From: Oceanirhabdus sp. W0125-5
Lineage (GTDB): Bacteria > Bacillota > Clostridia > Clostridiales > Clostridiaceae
Assembly (NCBI RefSeq): GCF_027938815.1
Contig: NZ_CP115913.1
Coordinates: 1,150,001-1,214,000 of the forward strand
DNA: 64,000 nt
Reading direction: 5' to 3'
This document shows, one piece after another, positions 8,806 to 17,639 of this stretch. Numbering within the stretch: position 1 is the first letter of the stretch; each line of letters starts with the position of its first letter. A program made the position numbers and the translations under genes. The notes below the pieces were generated by a model. The model worked only from the letters and a program-made list of their open reading frames with translations, was not told the origin of the DNA and did not search any database.

Positions 8806-9033
8806 ATGGGAAGAAAAATTAAAATATCTAATGAAAAAAGAAAAGAACTAATTGATAAGATAAAAGAATTTTTTTATGAAGAAAGAGATGAGGATCTTGG
8901 TGATTTAGCCGCTGGACTAGTTTTAGATTTTATTATAGATGAGATTGCACCAGAGTTCTATAATCAAGGAGTATATGATTCATACACTTATATGACAGAT
9001 AGAATTGAGGATGTTTTATCATTACAAAAATAG
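8806..9033 (+). CDS. DUF2164 family protein
   Basis: This is a 75-residue acidic cytoplasmic protein of unknown function. The pattern IKEFFYEERDEDLGDLAAGLVLDFIIDEIAPEFYNQGVYD is typical of DUF2164. GGAGGGG precedes the ATG. It lies downstream of the serpins and shares the terminator after it with the convergent gene. Confidence 0.8.
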   Translation: MGRKIKISNEKRKELIDKIKEFFYEERDEDLGDLAAGLVLDFIIDEIAPEFYNQGVYDSYTYMTDRIEDVLSLQK

Positions 9034-9040
9034 TATAAAA

Positions 9041-9082
9041 TAAAAGCATAATGAGGAATATAAACTCCTCATTATGCTTTTA
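9041..9082. terminator. Bidirectional terminator
   Basis: The 16 bp stem TAAAAGCATAATGAGG / CCTCATTATGCTTTTA lies between convergent genes. Confidence 0.85.
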
Positions 9083-9085
9083 TTA

Positions 9086-9988
9086 TTATAACTCTAGATT
9101 ATTTCTTAGAGTTTCTCTTAATTCAACTAATTCAGGATAGTTATAGAAAAAGTTTATTTTTTTTGATTTTATACTTTCATCTACAGGAGCTTCTTTCATC
9201 ACAAACATAGTGAAACTCTCTGCTATGTCCTCAACAGCATTACTAGCCGCATAATCTGTAACAAACTGATATTCATATTTCAGATAAAATTCATAAGCTT
9301 CATCTTGATAAGCTTCAGTCATAATTCCATCATGCGCATCTTCAAGCTTTTTAAGTTCAGGATATATGTTTGTCCAAAACTCATTGAAAAAGCTGTTTAG
9401 ATATGAATCTTTGTTACAGATTCCTTCATCTATAACAAAGGTAGAGTTATCACTTTGTGAATCTGCTGGGGATAACTGAGAATCATTTAAAGATAGAATG
9501 TGGAATAATTCATGAATCAAAGTGTGATAGAAATCTTTATCTGTGAGCTTATTGTTTTCATCAAAAGAATCATCTAAATCCAAAGTGAATTCAAAGGTGC
9601 TATTTGTCTCATCTAATGCTGAAGCAGCACCAGTAGTTCCTCCTTTTCCATCTGATATAATTCTTAATAGGGATATTTTTTCAAGAACACTATCAGGGTA
9701 GACGCTTTTAACTTTATTCCATAGAGTTTTGTGTACTTTGATTTTATCCTCAGATAATTCAAAAGATGAATCTAATTCAAGAACACCATTTGATATTGAA
9801 TAGATAGCTCTAGTGTTCTTTTCTATATCATCATCAACAGCGCTTTGGGTTTCTTCTGAATTAGAAGAATGATTTGATTTTGCTTCAATTTTAGCATTGT
9901 TGTTTGAAATGTTGTTTTGTGAATTTGAGCAACCTGCAAAAAGTAATAAACTTATAAAAATAGCAGGTAACAATTTTTTATTAAACAT
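9086..9988 (-). CDS. Putative zinc-metalloprotease lipoprotein
   Basis: This 300-residue exported lipoprotein has signal peptide MFNKKLLPAIFISLLLFAGC and an S/N-rich linker. The motif HTLIHELFHILSL contains HExxH, the zinc-binding and catalytic signature of metallopeptidases. The later stretch NAVEDIAESF could supply the third glutamate ligand. It is therefore a likely surface zinc peptidase of unknown substrate. The ATG sits behind AAGGAGG. It lies next to surface protease inhibitors (serpins), but on the opposite strand. Confidence 0.7.
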   Translation of the reverse strand: MFNKKLLPAIFISLLLFAGCSNSQNNISNNNAKIEAKSNHSSNSEETQSAVDDDIEKNTRAIYSISNGVLELDSSFELSEDKIKVHKTLWNKVKSVYPDSVLEKISLLRIISDGKGGTTGAASALDETNSTFEFTLDLDDSFDENNKLTDKDFYHTLIHELFHILSLNDSQLSPADSQSDNSTFVIDEGICNKDSYLNSFFNEFWTNIYPELKKLEDAHDGIMTEAYQDEAYEFYLKYEYQFVTDYAASNAVEDIAESFTMFVMKEAPVDESIKSKKINFFYNYPELVELRETLRNNLEL

Positions 9989-10088
9989 TATAGGTCCTCC
10001 TTAAATGAAAAAAACTTTTAGTACAAACTATATAGTAACATGTACTTGTGTACATTTTGTGTTTTTTTAAGTTTGAATATATTAAAAG

Positions 10089-10115
10089 AAGCTTCTACCT
10101 TAAAAGTAGAAGCTT
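10089..10115 (-). terminator. Terminator of the 34-residue ORF
   Basis: The perfect stem AAGCTTCTAC / GTAGAAGCTT lies just past the stop codon on the minus strand. Confidence 0.7.
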
Positions 10116-10124
10116 AAAAAATTA

Positions 10125-10229
10125 TTAATCTTTTTTATGTATCTTTTTACTATGTTTTGTTCCAGCATTGTTTAATTTTTTTTCTTTTTCTTGTTTGCTT
10201 GCAGTAGAACTTACATGTTTTTCACTCAT
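10125..10229 (-). CDS. 34-residue lysine-rich small protein
   Basis: A small minus-strand ORF encodes a very basic, hydrophilic peptide (MSEKHVSSTASKQEKEKKLN, ending SKKIHKKD). AGGAGGG lies ten bases before the ATG and a terminator lies ten bases past the stop. No family is recognised. Its strong translation signals are the reason to call it. Confidence 0.55.
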   Translation of the reverse strand: MSEKHVSSTASKQEKEKKLNNAGTKHSKKIHKKD

Positions 10230-10476
10230 AGCAGTTATCCCTCCTAAAATTATAATTTGATTGTAGTACCACAGTATTATTTTCTTCAATGATCAAATTA
10301 TAATGCTATGAAATTAATAACAAAAATACCTGTCTCAAAATAGAGATTACTTTCTATTTTGAGACAGATTTTTTTATTTCAAAAAAAGCTGTAAAGTCTA
10401 TAGGTAAAACTGAATATAAATGTAAAAATGTTATTATTTTCTTAAGACTATTTTTTATTCATAGGGGAGGATGAGT
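10230..10476. other. Intergenic region upstream of moxR
   Basis: It contains the 11 bp inverted repeat TATAATTTGAT (10251-10261) / ATCAAATTATA (10292-10302), a possible control site for the small minus-strand gene. A terminator-like hairpin TCTCAAAATAGA...TCTATTTTGAGA with a T tract lies at 10330-10375 and has no obvious plus-strand gene before it. I could not assign the moxR promoter. Confidence 0.45.
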
Positions 10477-11403
10477 ATGGAATCGTTAACATTACTTAGA
10501 AAAGAAATAAATAAAGTAATAATTGGTCAGGATTATATGGTTGATAGAATTCTCATAGGTCTTTTTACAGGTGGTCATATTCTTTTAGAAGGTGTTCCAG
10601 GACTTGCAAAATCATTGACTGCCAGTACTATAGCAGGTGTAAGTGGAGTTGGTTTTAAAAGAATACAGTTCACGCCGGATCTGCTGCCGGCAGATATTTT
10701 AGGAACCGAAATATACAACCAAAAAACAGGAGAATTTATTGTAAAGAAAGGACCTGTATTTGCCAATTTGATTCTGGCAGACGAGATTAACCGTGCACCT
10801 GCTAAAGTGCAGTCAGCACTGCTTGAGGCAATGCAGGAAAATCAGATTACAATAGGAGATACCACATACAAATTAGAAAAACCATTTTTGGTTATTGCAA
10901 CTCAGAATCCGCTAGAGCAGCAGGGAACATATCAGCTTCCAGAGGCGCAGCAGGATAGATTTATGATGAAGCTTAAAGTTGAATATCCAAACAGGCAGGA
11001 AGAGAGAAGGATACTTGATCAGTTTGGGTTAGGAGAGGAGAGGGAACTTTCCTTCCAACAGATATTATCAAGAGAAAAGATAGCTGAAATCAGAAAAATA
11101 GTAAGCAGTATTCATGTGGATGAGAATATAAAGAAATATGTTTTAGATATCGTGTTAAAAACCAGGGAAAACAGACAATATATTGAGTGCGGAGCATCTC
11201 CACGTGCAACTATAAACCTTGTTAAAGCAGCACAAGGGAGAGCCTTTTTAGAAGAGAGGGATTATGTTACTCCTGACGATATTAAGGCTGTCGTATATGA
11301 TGTATTAAGGCATAGGATTGTTCTTTCATATGAAGCGGAAGCAGATGAGATGACTCCTGAAAAAATCATAGCATATCTTCTAGAGCTCACACGTGTTCCG
11401 TAG
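10477..11403 (+). CDS. MoxR-family AAA+ ATPase
   Basis: This is a cytoplasmic chaperone-like AAA+ ATPase that works with von Willebrand A proteins. It shows Walker A GVPGLAKS, Walker B LILADEINRA and the MoxR block ATQNPLEQQGTYQLPEAQQDRF. An ATG at 10471 abuts the GGGGAGG site, so the second ATG at 10477 (six bases of spacing, 308 residues) is the likelier start. It is the first gene of a seven-gene operon with gaps of 15 bases or fewer. G+C is visibly higher here than in flanking genes. Confidence 0.93.
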   Translation: MESLTLLRKEINKVIIGQDYMVDRILIGLFTGGHILLEGVPGLAKSLTASTIAGVSGVGFKRIQFTPDLLPADILGTEIYNQKTGEFIVKKGPVFANLILADEINRAPAKVQSALLEAMQENQITIGDTTYKLEKPFLVIATQNPLEQQGTYQLPEAQQDRFMMKLKVEYPNRQEERRILDQFGLGEERELSFQQILSREKIAEIRKIVSSIHVDENIKKYVLDIVLKTRENRQYIECGASPRATINLVKAAQGRAFLEERDYVTPDDIKAVVYDVLRHRIVLSYEAEADEMTPEKIIAYLLELTRVP

Positions 11404-11417
11404 AAAAGGTGATGTAA

Positions 11418-12239
11418 ATGTTAACTAGAGAAATGATTAAAAAGATTAAATATATAGAAGTAAGATCGAGTAGGATAGTTGAGGAGATTTTTTCTGGTGA
11501 GTATCATTCTGGATTCAAAGGTAAGGGAATGGAGTTTCAGGATATAAGGGAGTATTATGCAGGAGATGATATAAGAAATATAGATTGGAATGTTACCGCA
11601 AGGCACAATAAAGCCTTCGTTAAGCAGTTCTGCGAAGAGCGGCAGCTTAATATGTTTCTTTTAATTGACATATCAAAATCCAATTGTTTCAGCAACAAGA
11701 AAGAAATTATTGCAGAGATTTCAGCTACACTGGCACTATCAGCAAATAAAAATAAAGATAAGATAGGGGCAATGTTGTTTACAGACAGGATTGAGAAATT
11801 CATTCCATCAAAAAACGGGAAAAAGCATGTTCTGTCAATCATAGAACACATACTGACTTTGAAGCCTAAATCACAGAATACAGACATCAACTGTGTACTT
11901 AAGCATTTTATCCGAACCCAGAAGAAGAGGAGTATAGTATTTATAATTTCAGACTTCTTAGATGAGGGGTATGATAGAGAGCTTAAAATATTATCATCCA
12001 AGCATGATCTGGTTATGGTAAGAGTGGTTGATAAAGGGGAAGAGAGAATTCCAGCAGGAGCAATATTCTCATTTGAAGACCTTGAAACAGGAAAAACAAT
12101 AGTTTTAGATAATCTTAAAAACCAATACTCACAAAACAATAGCTTAAAGATGTACAAGAAAAATATGATAGAAATATATACAGATGAGGATTATTATAAA
12201 CCGCTGAAACAATTTTTTAAAAGAAGGGATCGTAAATGA
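11418..12239 (+). CDS. DUF58 protein of the moxR-bat operon
   Basis: This 273-residue protein carries the DUF58 signature FQDIREYYAGDDIRNIDWNVTAR followed by a VWA-like half (LLIDISKSNCFSNKK, DxSxS). DUF58 proteins accompany MoxR ATPases and are thought to form part of the MoxR-VWA assembly machinery. It starts at ATG 11418 behind AAAGGTGA. It overlaps the next gene by four bases, so the two are translationally coupled. Confidence 0.9.
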   Translation: MLTREMIKKIKYIEVRSSRIVEEIFSGEYHSGFKGKGMEFQDIREYYAGDDIRNIDWNVTARHNKAFVKQFCEERQLNMFLLIDISKSNCFSNKKEIIAEISATLALSANKNKDKIGAMLFTDRIEKFIPSKNGKKHVLSIIEHILTLKPKSQNTDINCVLKHFIRTQKKRSIVFIISDFLDEGYDRELKILSSKHDLVMVRVVDKGEERIPAGAIFSFEDLETGKTIVLDNLKNQYSQNNSLKMYKKNMIEIYTDEDYYKPLKQFFKRRDRK

Positions 12240-13036
12240 GAAAATTAAAGGCAAAATCAGTGCTGCTTCTGATGCTTGCATATATATGCTTATTTTCAGT
12301 TTGTCAAGTGTATGCACTGGACCAAAGAAAGATATATGTGGGGGATATAATCAATATAAAAATCTCTAGTAGTACGTACACAGAAGAAGAGATAAGGAAA
12401 AAGTTTAAAGACTTTGAGATAGTGCATTTTAAAAAAGAAGATGATGCATACCTTATAGGACTGCGTACATTTGAGACCGGGAAAAAAAACATAAAACTGG
12501 GGGATAAAGAGATAGAATTGGTGGTTTATTCAACACTGGAGGGAAAGGAAGATAGAGGATTGATTGATGGTGATTCTAGTTATGAAAAGCTAGGAATCAA
12601 CAGAATATATGGATATTTTCTATACACAACATTGGCTATATTTTTATTTTCATCAACTTTTTATGTTATTAGTCTCATTAGAGGAAAATCTAAAACAGAG
12701 CTCACAGCTAGTGGGGTATTCTGGAATTCGTTAAAAAAAGCAAATCTTCAGGATGAGGAGTCGCTGGCCTTTATGAAGAGCATTTTTAAAAGGTATATGG
12801 AAGAGGTCTACTCTTGCAGCATAAATGGAAAAACATCATGGGAGATTGTTAGAGAGATAAAAGAAGTTGAAGGGCTGAAGGAGCATATGCAACAAATTAA
12901 ACAATGGTTTGAAAAGTGCGACCGCTATACGTTTTCACCCATTATTTCTACAGCAGAAGAGAAACAAAAACTCTTTAATGAATTGGAGGAATTGGTTGAA
13001 AATATGGAGGATATAAAAGAGGGGGAAGGAATATGA
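12236..13036 (+). CDS. Membrane protein of the bat operon, DUF4381/BatD-tail-like
   Basis: This 266-residue protein has a cleavable-looking signal peptide ending near VCQVYA, an extracytoplasmic domain of about 95 residues, a membrane span at about 125-147 and a cytoplasmic helical tail. That architecture matches the short unnamed gene found between the DUF58 and batA genes in such operons. The start overlaps the previous stop codon as ATGA and the end overlaps batA. Family assignment is by position and layout, not by a strong motif. Confidence 0.7.
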   Translation: MRKLKAKSVLLLMLAYICLFSVCQVYALDQRKIYVGDIINIKISSSTYTEEEIRKKFKDFEIVHFKKEDDAYLIGLRTFETGKKNIKLGDKEIELVVYSTLEGKEDRGLIDGDSSYEKLGINRIYGYFLYTTLAIFLFSSTFYVISLIRGKSKTELTASGVFWNSLKKANLQDEESLAFMKSIFKRYMEEVYSCSINGKTSWEIVREIKEVEGLKEHMQQIKQWFEKCDRYTFSPIISTAEEKQKLFNELEELVENMEDIKEGEGI

Positions 13037-13998
13037 GATTTGCAAATTGGTATTTCTTTTTACTTATACCTTTAGTGGTCTATGTTTTTCTATGGAAGAA
13101 AAATAAATCAGCAATTAAATTTTCAAGTGTGAAGCTTCTAATGAATTCAGGAATGAAGAAAACCATAAAACATAGAATAGGAAAGTATTTTATATGTGCA
13201 GGAGTGATACTTTTAATTACTGCACTGGCAAGACCACAGCTTATAGATAAAGAAGTTGATATTAAAGGTGAAGGTATTGATATTGCAGTGGTCCTTGATA
13301 TCTCTGGTTCCATGGAGTCAGTTGACTTAAAACCAAACAGACTGGAGGCTGCAAAAAAAACTATAGAAGATTTTATTAATGAGCGACCCAATGATAGGAT
13401 ATCGCTGATAATATTTGCTGGAAGTGCGTATACAAAGATACCTCTGACTCTTGATCATAATATTATAAAAGAATCACTTGTTGACATAGATTCAAGATAT
13501 GTTAAAGAAGAGGGAACAGCCATAGGGATGGCGCTTTCCGTAGGTCTTAACAGGTTGAAGAAAAGTGAATCCAAATCAAAAATAATCATTCTTGTAACAG
13601 ATGGTGATAACAACGCAGGAGCAATAAATCCAGTAACTGCAGCAAAACTTGCAAAGGATATGGATGTGAAAATTTATTCAATTGGTGTGGGAACAGACAC
13701 AACCATAATGCCTACTCTTGTTTCAGGTAAAACTATATACAAAAAGTATCAGGGAGGATTAAACGAGAAACTTCTTGAAGATATCTCCCATGAAACAGGA
13801 GGAAAATATTACAGAGCAAGATATGAAAAAGCCCTATCACAGATATTCTCAACTATAAACAAACTGGAGAAAACAGAGTTTGACAATGATAATTTTATAA
13901 GATACAAAGAACTGGGTTTTATGTTTATAAGACTGGGTTTTATACTGCTTACCGTAGGGATTTTCATGGACAGATACTACTATATGCAGATACCTTAA
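13033..13998 (+). CDS. batA: BatA-like von Willebrand factor A membrane protein
   Basis: This 321-residue protein has N-terminal membrane spans (residues about 5-20 and 50-70), a VWA domain and a C-terminal span. The metal-ion site is intact: DISGSMESVDL (DxSxS), later ITLDHN in the threonine position and VTDGDNNAGA. BatA is thought to bind partner proteins at the membrane in the Bacteroides-type aerotolerance operon. It is followed 12 bases later by its paralogue. Confidence 0.88.
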   Translation: MRFANWYFFLLIPLVVYVFLWKKNKSAIKFSSVKLLMNSGMKKTIKHRIGKYFICAGVILLITALARPQLIDKEVDIKGEGIDIAVVLDISGSMESVDLKPNRLEAAKKTIEDFINERPNDRISLIIFAGSAYTKIPLTLDHNIIKESLVDIDSRYVKEEGTAIGMALSVGLNRLKKSESKSKIIILVTDGDNNAGAINPVTAAKLAKDMDVKIYSIGVGTDTTIMPTLVSGKTIYKKYQGGLNEKLLEDISHETGGKYYRARYEKALSQIFSTINKLEKTEFDNDNFIRYKELGFMFIRLGFILLTVGIFMDRYYYMQIP

Positions 13999-14010
13999 GG
14001 AGGGAATACA

Positions 14011-15000
14011 ATGAATAATTTAGAGTTTAAATATCCTTTAAATATATTTTATCTTGTTATTCCGGTGCTTGTATTATGCATATTGATACTGGGAAGCATG
14101 AAAAAAGAAAAAATAATGAAGAGGATAAAACTTCAAGATGAGAGCAGGTTCAAACTGATTAGAAGCATTCTTATAATTTCCGGATTGGGATTCCTGGTTC
14201 TCTCACTTATGGGACCTCAGATTTTTAAAGGTGTCAGCGAAGTTGAAAGCAGAGGACTTGATATATACGTGCTCATTGATACTTCAAAGAGCATGCTGGT
14301 TGAAGATGTTAAGCCCAGTAGAATAAGCAGAGCTGTGAAGATAACAGAAAAGATACTGGACAACCTTCATGGAGATAGAATAGGATTTATCCCATTTTCT
14401 TCATCTGCATATGTTCAGATGCCTCTTACAGATGATTACAGCATGGCAAAGATGTTTTTAAATGTTGTGGATACAGATCTAATAAGCGGTGGGGGAAGCA
14501 ATATTGGAAACGCAATGAAGCTTGCACAAGAAGCATTTAATGAAACTTCAGCAGAAAGTAAGGTAATCTTAATCTTAAGTGATGGAGAAGATCATAACTC
14601 TAAGAGTGTGGAAGTACTCAAGAGAGTAAAAGATGAAAAACTAAAGGTTTTCACCGTAGGGATAGGAACTGAAAAAGGAGGGCTAATACCGATTTATGAT
14701 CCTGAAAGCGGGAAAAAAATTGGCTATAAGAAAGACAGAAATGGAGAAACCATCATATCAAAACTTGATTCTATAAGCCTTAAAAATATCGCATCAGAGG
14801 GGAATGGAACTTATTATAGATCAACAGTTGAAGGGGATGAAATAGATTCTCTTCTAAAAGAAATAACCAAGCTAGAACGCAGCACATTTAAGTCAAGAAA
14901 GATAAAGAACTACAGGCAGATATATCAATACTTCTTGGGCTTGGGATTGTTATTCTTTATTTTTGCGTATATTCTTCCAGAGAGGAGGAATGTAAAATGA
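14011..15000 (+). CDS. batB: BatB-like von Willebrand factor A membrane protein
   Basis: This 329-residue paralogue of BatA has the same layout of two N-terminal spans, VWA domain and C-terminal span. The MIDAS residues appear in DTSKSMLVEDVKPSRI, PLTDDYSMA and LSDGEDHN. The Shine-Dalgarno AAGGAGGG precedes ATG 14011. The stop codon overlaps the batC start as ATGA. Confidence 0.88.
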   Translation: MNNLEFKYPLNIFYLVIPVLVLCILILGSMKKEKIMKRIKLQDESRFKLIRSILIISGLGFLVLSLMGPQIFKGVSEVESRGLDIYVLIDTSKSMLVEDVKPSRISRAVKITEKILDNLHGDRIGFIPFSSSAYVQMPLTDDYSMAKMFLNVVDTDLISGGGSNIGNAMKLAQEAFNETSAESKVILILSDGEDHNSKSVEVLKRVKDEKLKVFTVGIGTEKGGLIPIYDPESGKKIGYKKDRNGETIISKLDSISLKNIASEGNGTYYRSTVEGDEIDSLLKEITKLERSTFKSRKIKNYRQIYQYFLGLGLLFFIFAYILPERRNVK

Positions 15001-15824
15001 AGAGGATGGTACTGGTGTCAGGTGTACTTCTGATGATAATGCTTGTGGTATTATTTGTTGGAATAGATGAACTTAGAAGCGGATTAGGAAAATCAGTATA
15101 TGATAAGGCACAGTATGCTTACAATAAAGGAGATTATGGTAATGCTGTTATGCTATACAAGCAATTGCCTGACTCAATTAACAAATATATAAAGATAGGT
15201 AATGCATATTTCAATAGAGAAGAATATGAGAAGGCACTTGAAGTTTTCAAATATGGAATATTAAAGTTTCCACAGAATGTTGATTTAAAATACAACTATG
15301 AGGTTACAGAAGAGAAAATAAAAGATGAAAAAGAAAGACAAGAAAAAGAAAAAGAGAAAGAGGAAAAAGATAAACAAGATAAGCAAAATAAAGATAATCA
15401 GAACCAGGAGAAAGATCAGGAGCAAGACAAAGATCAGAATCAACAAAAAAATGAAAACCAGCAGAAACAGAAGGACGAGGAGAATAATAATCAGGAAAAT
15501 CAACAACATGAAAATAAAGATCAGCAGAATCAGAATCAGCAGAAGGAAGAGAATAAAGAACAGCAGCAGGATAACCAGCAGAATAGTGGTGAGCAGAATG
15601 AAGAACAGGAACATAAGGAGCAGCAAGAAAATCAGAGCCAGCAGAATAAGAAAGAGCAACTGAATAATCAAAATGGTGAGAAAGGTAAAGACAATGAAGA
15701 CAAACAACAGGATAAGGAGCAGTTGATGGAGGTTCTTAAGATGTTGGAGAAGAATGAAGAGGACAGCTTGAAAAATAATTATAAAGTTAGATATAACAGC
15801 AAGGAGGATGAACATGACTGGTAA
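14997..15824 (+). CDS. batC: BatC-like TPR protein with low-complexity tail
   Basis: This 275-residue protein begins with a membrane span (VLLMIMLVVLFVGI). One or two TPR motifs follow (YAYNKGDYGNAVMLYKQ, YFNREEYEKALEVFKYG). Residues about 105-235 form an extreme low-complexity tract of E, K, Q, N and D, giving a purine-only-looking coding strand. BatC proteins usually have TPRs plus a charged linker, but this tract is long. The end overlaps batD. Confidence 0.85.
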   Translation: MKRMVLVSGVLLMIMLVVLFVGIDELRSGLGKSVYDKAQYAYNKGDYGNAVMLYKQLPDSINKYIKIGNAYFNREEYEKALEVFKYGILKFPQNVDLKYNYEVTEEKIKDEKERQEKEKEKEEKDKQDKQNKDNQNQEKDQEQDKDQNQQKNENQQKQKDEENNNQENQQHENKDQQNQNQQKEENKEQQQDNQQNSGEQNEEQEHKEQQENQSQQNKKEQLNNQNGEKGKDNEDKQQDKEQLMEVLKMLEKNEEDSLKNNYKVRYNSKEDEHDW

Positions 15825-17472
15825 AAAGAATAAATTAACGGTTTCTTTAACTGCCTTGTTTTTTATCTGTGTATTATTCTTTAAGCCTACGGTGGTTTTT
15901 GCAGAGGACGAGAATGTTATACTTCAGATGAGAAAACTTGATTTAAAAACAGGAGAGAAGATATTCTTACATCTTAAAATAATATATGAGAAAGATTTAG
16001 GAAATGTTGAGATATCCGAATTGGATAATTTTGAGGTTCTTTCAATAGGGCGAGCAACAATAATACCAAGAACTATTAATGGGAAGTCAATGTTTGAACA
16101 GAGTTTTGTTTACACAGTAATACCTAAAAAAGCAGGAGAGTTCAAACTAAAAGGAATAGTTATGTGTGATGGAGTAACCTACGAATCAAATGAGCTTACA
16201 GTGAAGGTTCAGGATAAAGATGCAGATGAAGAAGAGAGAATAAATGATACTTTTATAGAAACAAATATATCTCATGATGAGATTTATTTTGGAGAGAAGG
16301 TTGTAGTAGGGTACGAACTATATTCAAGAAGCAATATTGAAAATTACCGGTTTCTAACAGAGGTTAAAATTGATGAGGTAATTACAAATCATATTCCAGA
16401 GGATAAACTCAGTAAGGATTTCATTAATGTTAATGGAAACGATTATACAAAATATGAAGTCAAAAAGATGTTTATATTTCCAGTAAAAGTAGGAACAATT
16501 ACAATACCTAATTACGAATTTAAGGCTAATGTATCTACAAAAGATTTCTTCAAATCAGGAAAGCCCGTTTATCTTCAAACACAGGGGAAGGAGATAAAGG
16601 TAAAACCACTTCCACTAGAGAATAAGCCTGATGATTTTTCAGGAATAGTAGGTAACTTAAATATAAAATCAGAATACAGTCAAAAAGAAATAAACTACGG
16701 AGATTCTGTGACTCTTAAAGTAACAGCTCAAGGGAACTGCAACCTTGATAATTTTAAAAGAATCATTAATGGCAAACTTGAGGGGTTCTCTGTTTACGAG
16801 ACTGAAAAGAACTTTCATGAGAATATAGTTGATTACAAGTATACAGCGAAAAAAGAGTTTGAGGTAATACTTGTGCCGGAGAAAACAGGAAAACTTAGTA
16901 TTGAACCTATAGAAATATTCTACTTCGATACAGAATCAAAAACATATAAAAAAGCAGAAATTAAAGGAACGACTATAGAAGTTAAAGGTAAAATGACTGA
17001 GGTTCAAACCAGCAGTCAAAGCAATTCAGAAGCAGTGGAAAAAATTGTAATAAATCAAGTGAGCTATGATACATCTAATGAAGAATACTTTACCATAAGC
17101 ATAAAAATGAAACACCTATGGGTTGTTATAGTAGCAGTAATTATGCTTATTGCAGCAGTGGTAATAGGAGTAATTCATTTTAGAAGACAGATGAAAAAAG
17201 ATAGAAGGTTAGAGGCGATTTACAGAAGATTAAAAAAGGCAGGGGATGAGAAAGAAATATATAATGTTTTTAATGAAATGATAAAGTATAAATTCAGAGT
17301 AAGCCTAAAAGCCAATTCTAAAGATGTAGTAATCCAAAGCATAGAGGATGATGAACTTGCAGGTTTGGTGATTGAAGTAATAGAATATATGGAAAGCAGA
17401 GAAGAAGAAATAAATCTTAACACTTTAAAAGATAAAATAAAGAAAATTTATATAATATTTGCTGGTATGTAA
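15814..17472 (+). CDS. batD: BatD-like oxygen tolerance protein
   Basis: This is the last gene of the operon. It encodes about 552 residues with a signal peptide (ending near VVFA), beta-rich repeated extracytoplasmic domains and one membrane span near residues 430-450, then a cytoplasmic helical tail, as in BatD (DUF11/BatD family). The ATG at 15808 touches AAGGAGG directly, so the second ATG at 15814 is preferred. It overlaps batC by 11 bases. Confidence 0.85.
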   Translation: MTGKKNKLTVSLTALFFICVLFFKPTVVFAEDENVILQMRKLDLKTGEKIFLHLKIIYEKDLGNVEISELDNFEVLSIGRATIIPRTINGKSMFEQSFVYTVIPKKAGEFKLKGIVMCDGVTYESNELTVKVQDKDADEEERINDTFIETNISHDEIYFGEKVVVGYELYSRSNIENYRFLTEVKIDEVITNHIPEDKLSKDFINVNGNDYTKYEVKKMFIFPVKVGTITIPNYEFKANVSTKDFFKSGKPVYLQTQGKEIKVKPLPLENKPDDFSGIVGNLNIKSEYSQKEINYGDSVTLKVTAQGNCNLDNFKRIINGKLEGFSVYETEKNFHENIVDYKYTAKKEFEVILVPEKTGKLSIEPIEIFYFDTESKTYKKAEIKGTTIEVKGKMTEVQTSSQSNSEAVEKIVINQVSYDTSNEEYFTISIKMKHLWVVIVAVIMLIAAVVIGVIHFRRQMKKDRRLEAIYRRLKKAGDEKEIYNVFNEMIKYKFRVSLKANSKDVVIQSIEDDELAGLVIEVIEYMESREEEINLNTLKDKIKKIYIIFAGM

Positions 17473-17483
17473 ATTACAAATAT

Positions 17484-17510
17484 GGCGGGGTTTGAGCCCT
17501 GCCGTTTTTT
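17484..17510 (+). terminator. Terminator of the moxR-bat operon
   Basis: The GC-rich stem GGCGGGG / CCCTGCC is followed by TTTTTT, 11 bases past batD. Confidence 0.85.
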
Positions 17511-17512
17511 AA

Positions 17513-17542
17513 TCTTTAGGAAATTGAAAAATTTCATAAAGA
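17513..17542. repeat. Mini-hairpin with GAAA loop, copy 2 of 3
   Basis: TCTTTAGGAAATT-GAAA-AATTTCATAAAGA is a 13-position stem with one mismatch and a GAAA loop. It starts two bases past the operon terminator. Confidence 0.65.
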
Positions 17543-17584
17543 ATTTAAAATTATTATTATAATTAATGTTACATATTGAAAAAG

Positions 17585-17628
17585 AGCTGAATCTCAAAAT
17601 GATTAATTAATCATTTTGAGATAGCTCC
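17585..17628 (-). terminator. Terminator for the ABC-F gene
   Basis: A long stem (GAGCT..ATCTCAAAATGATT and complement) is followed on the minus strand by CTTTTTC. It is similar in style to the hairpin at 10330-10375. Confidence 0.7.
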
Positions 17629-17639
17629 AATTATAATAT

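Noticed and set aside
11555..12157. 200-codon minus-strand frame across the DUF58 gene
   Set aside because: The plus strand encodes a clear DUF58 protein within a packed operon; the reverse frame has no motif or ribosome site.
15285..15815. Long frames on both strands inside batC (15285-15815 minus, 15325-15663 plus)
   Set aside because: They are by-products of the low-complexity purine tract. The resulting poly-Leu/Ile and poly-Lys/Arg proteins are not credible.
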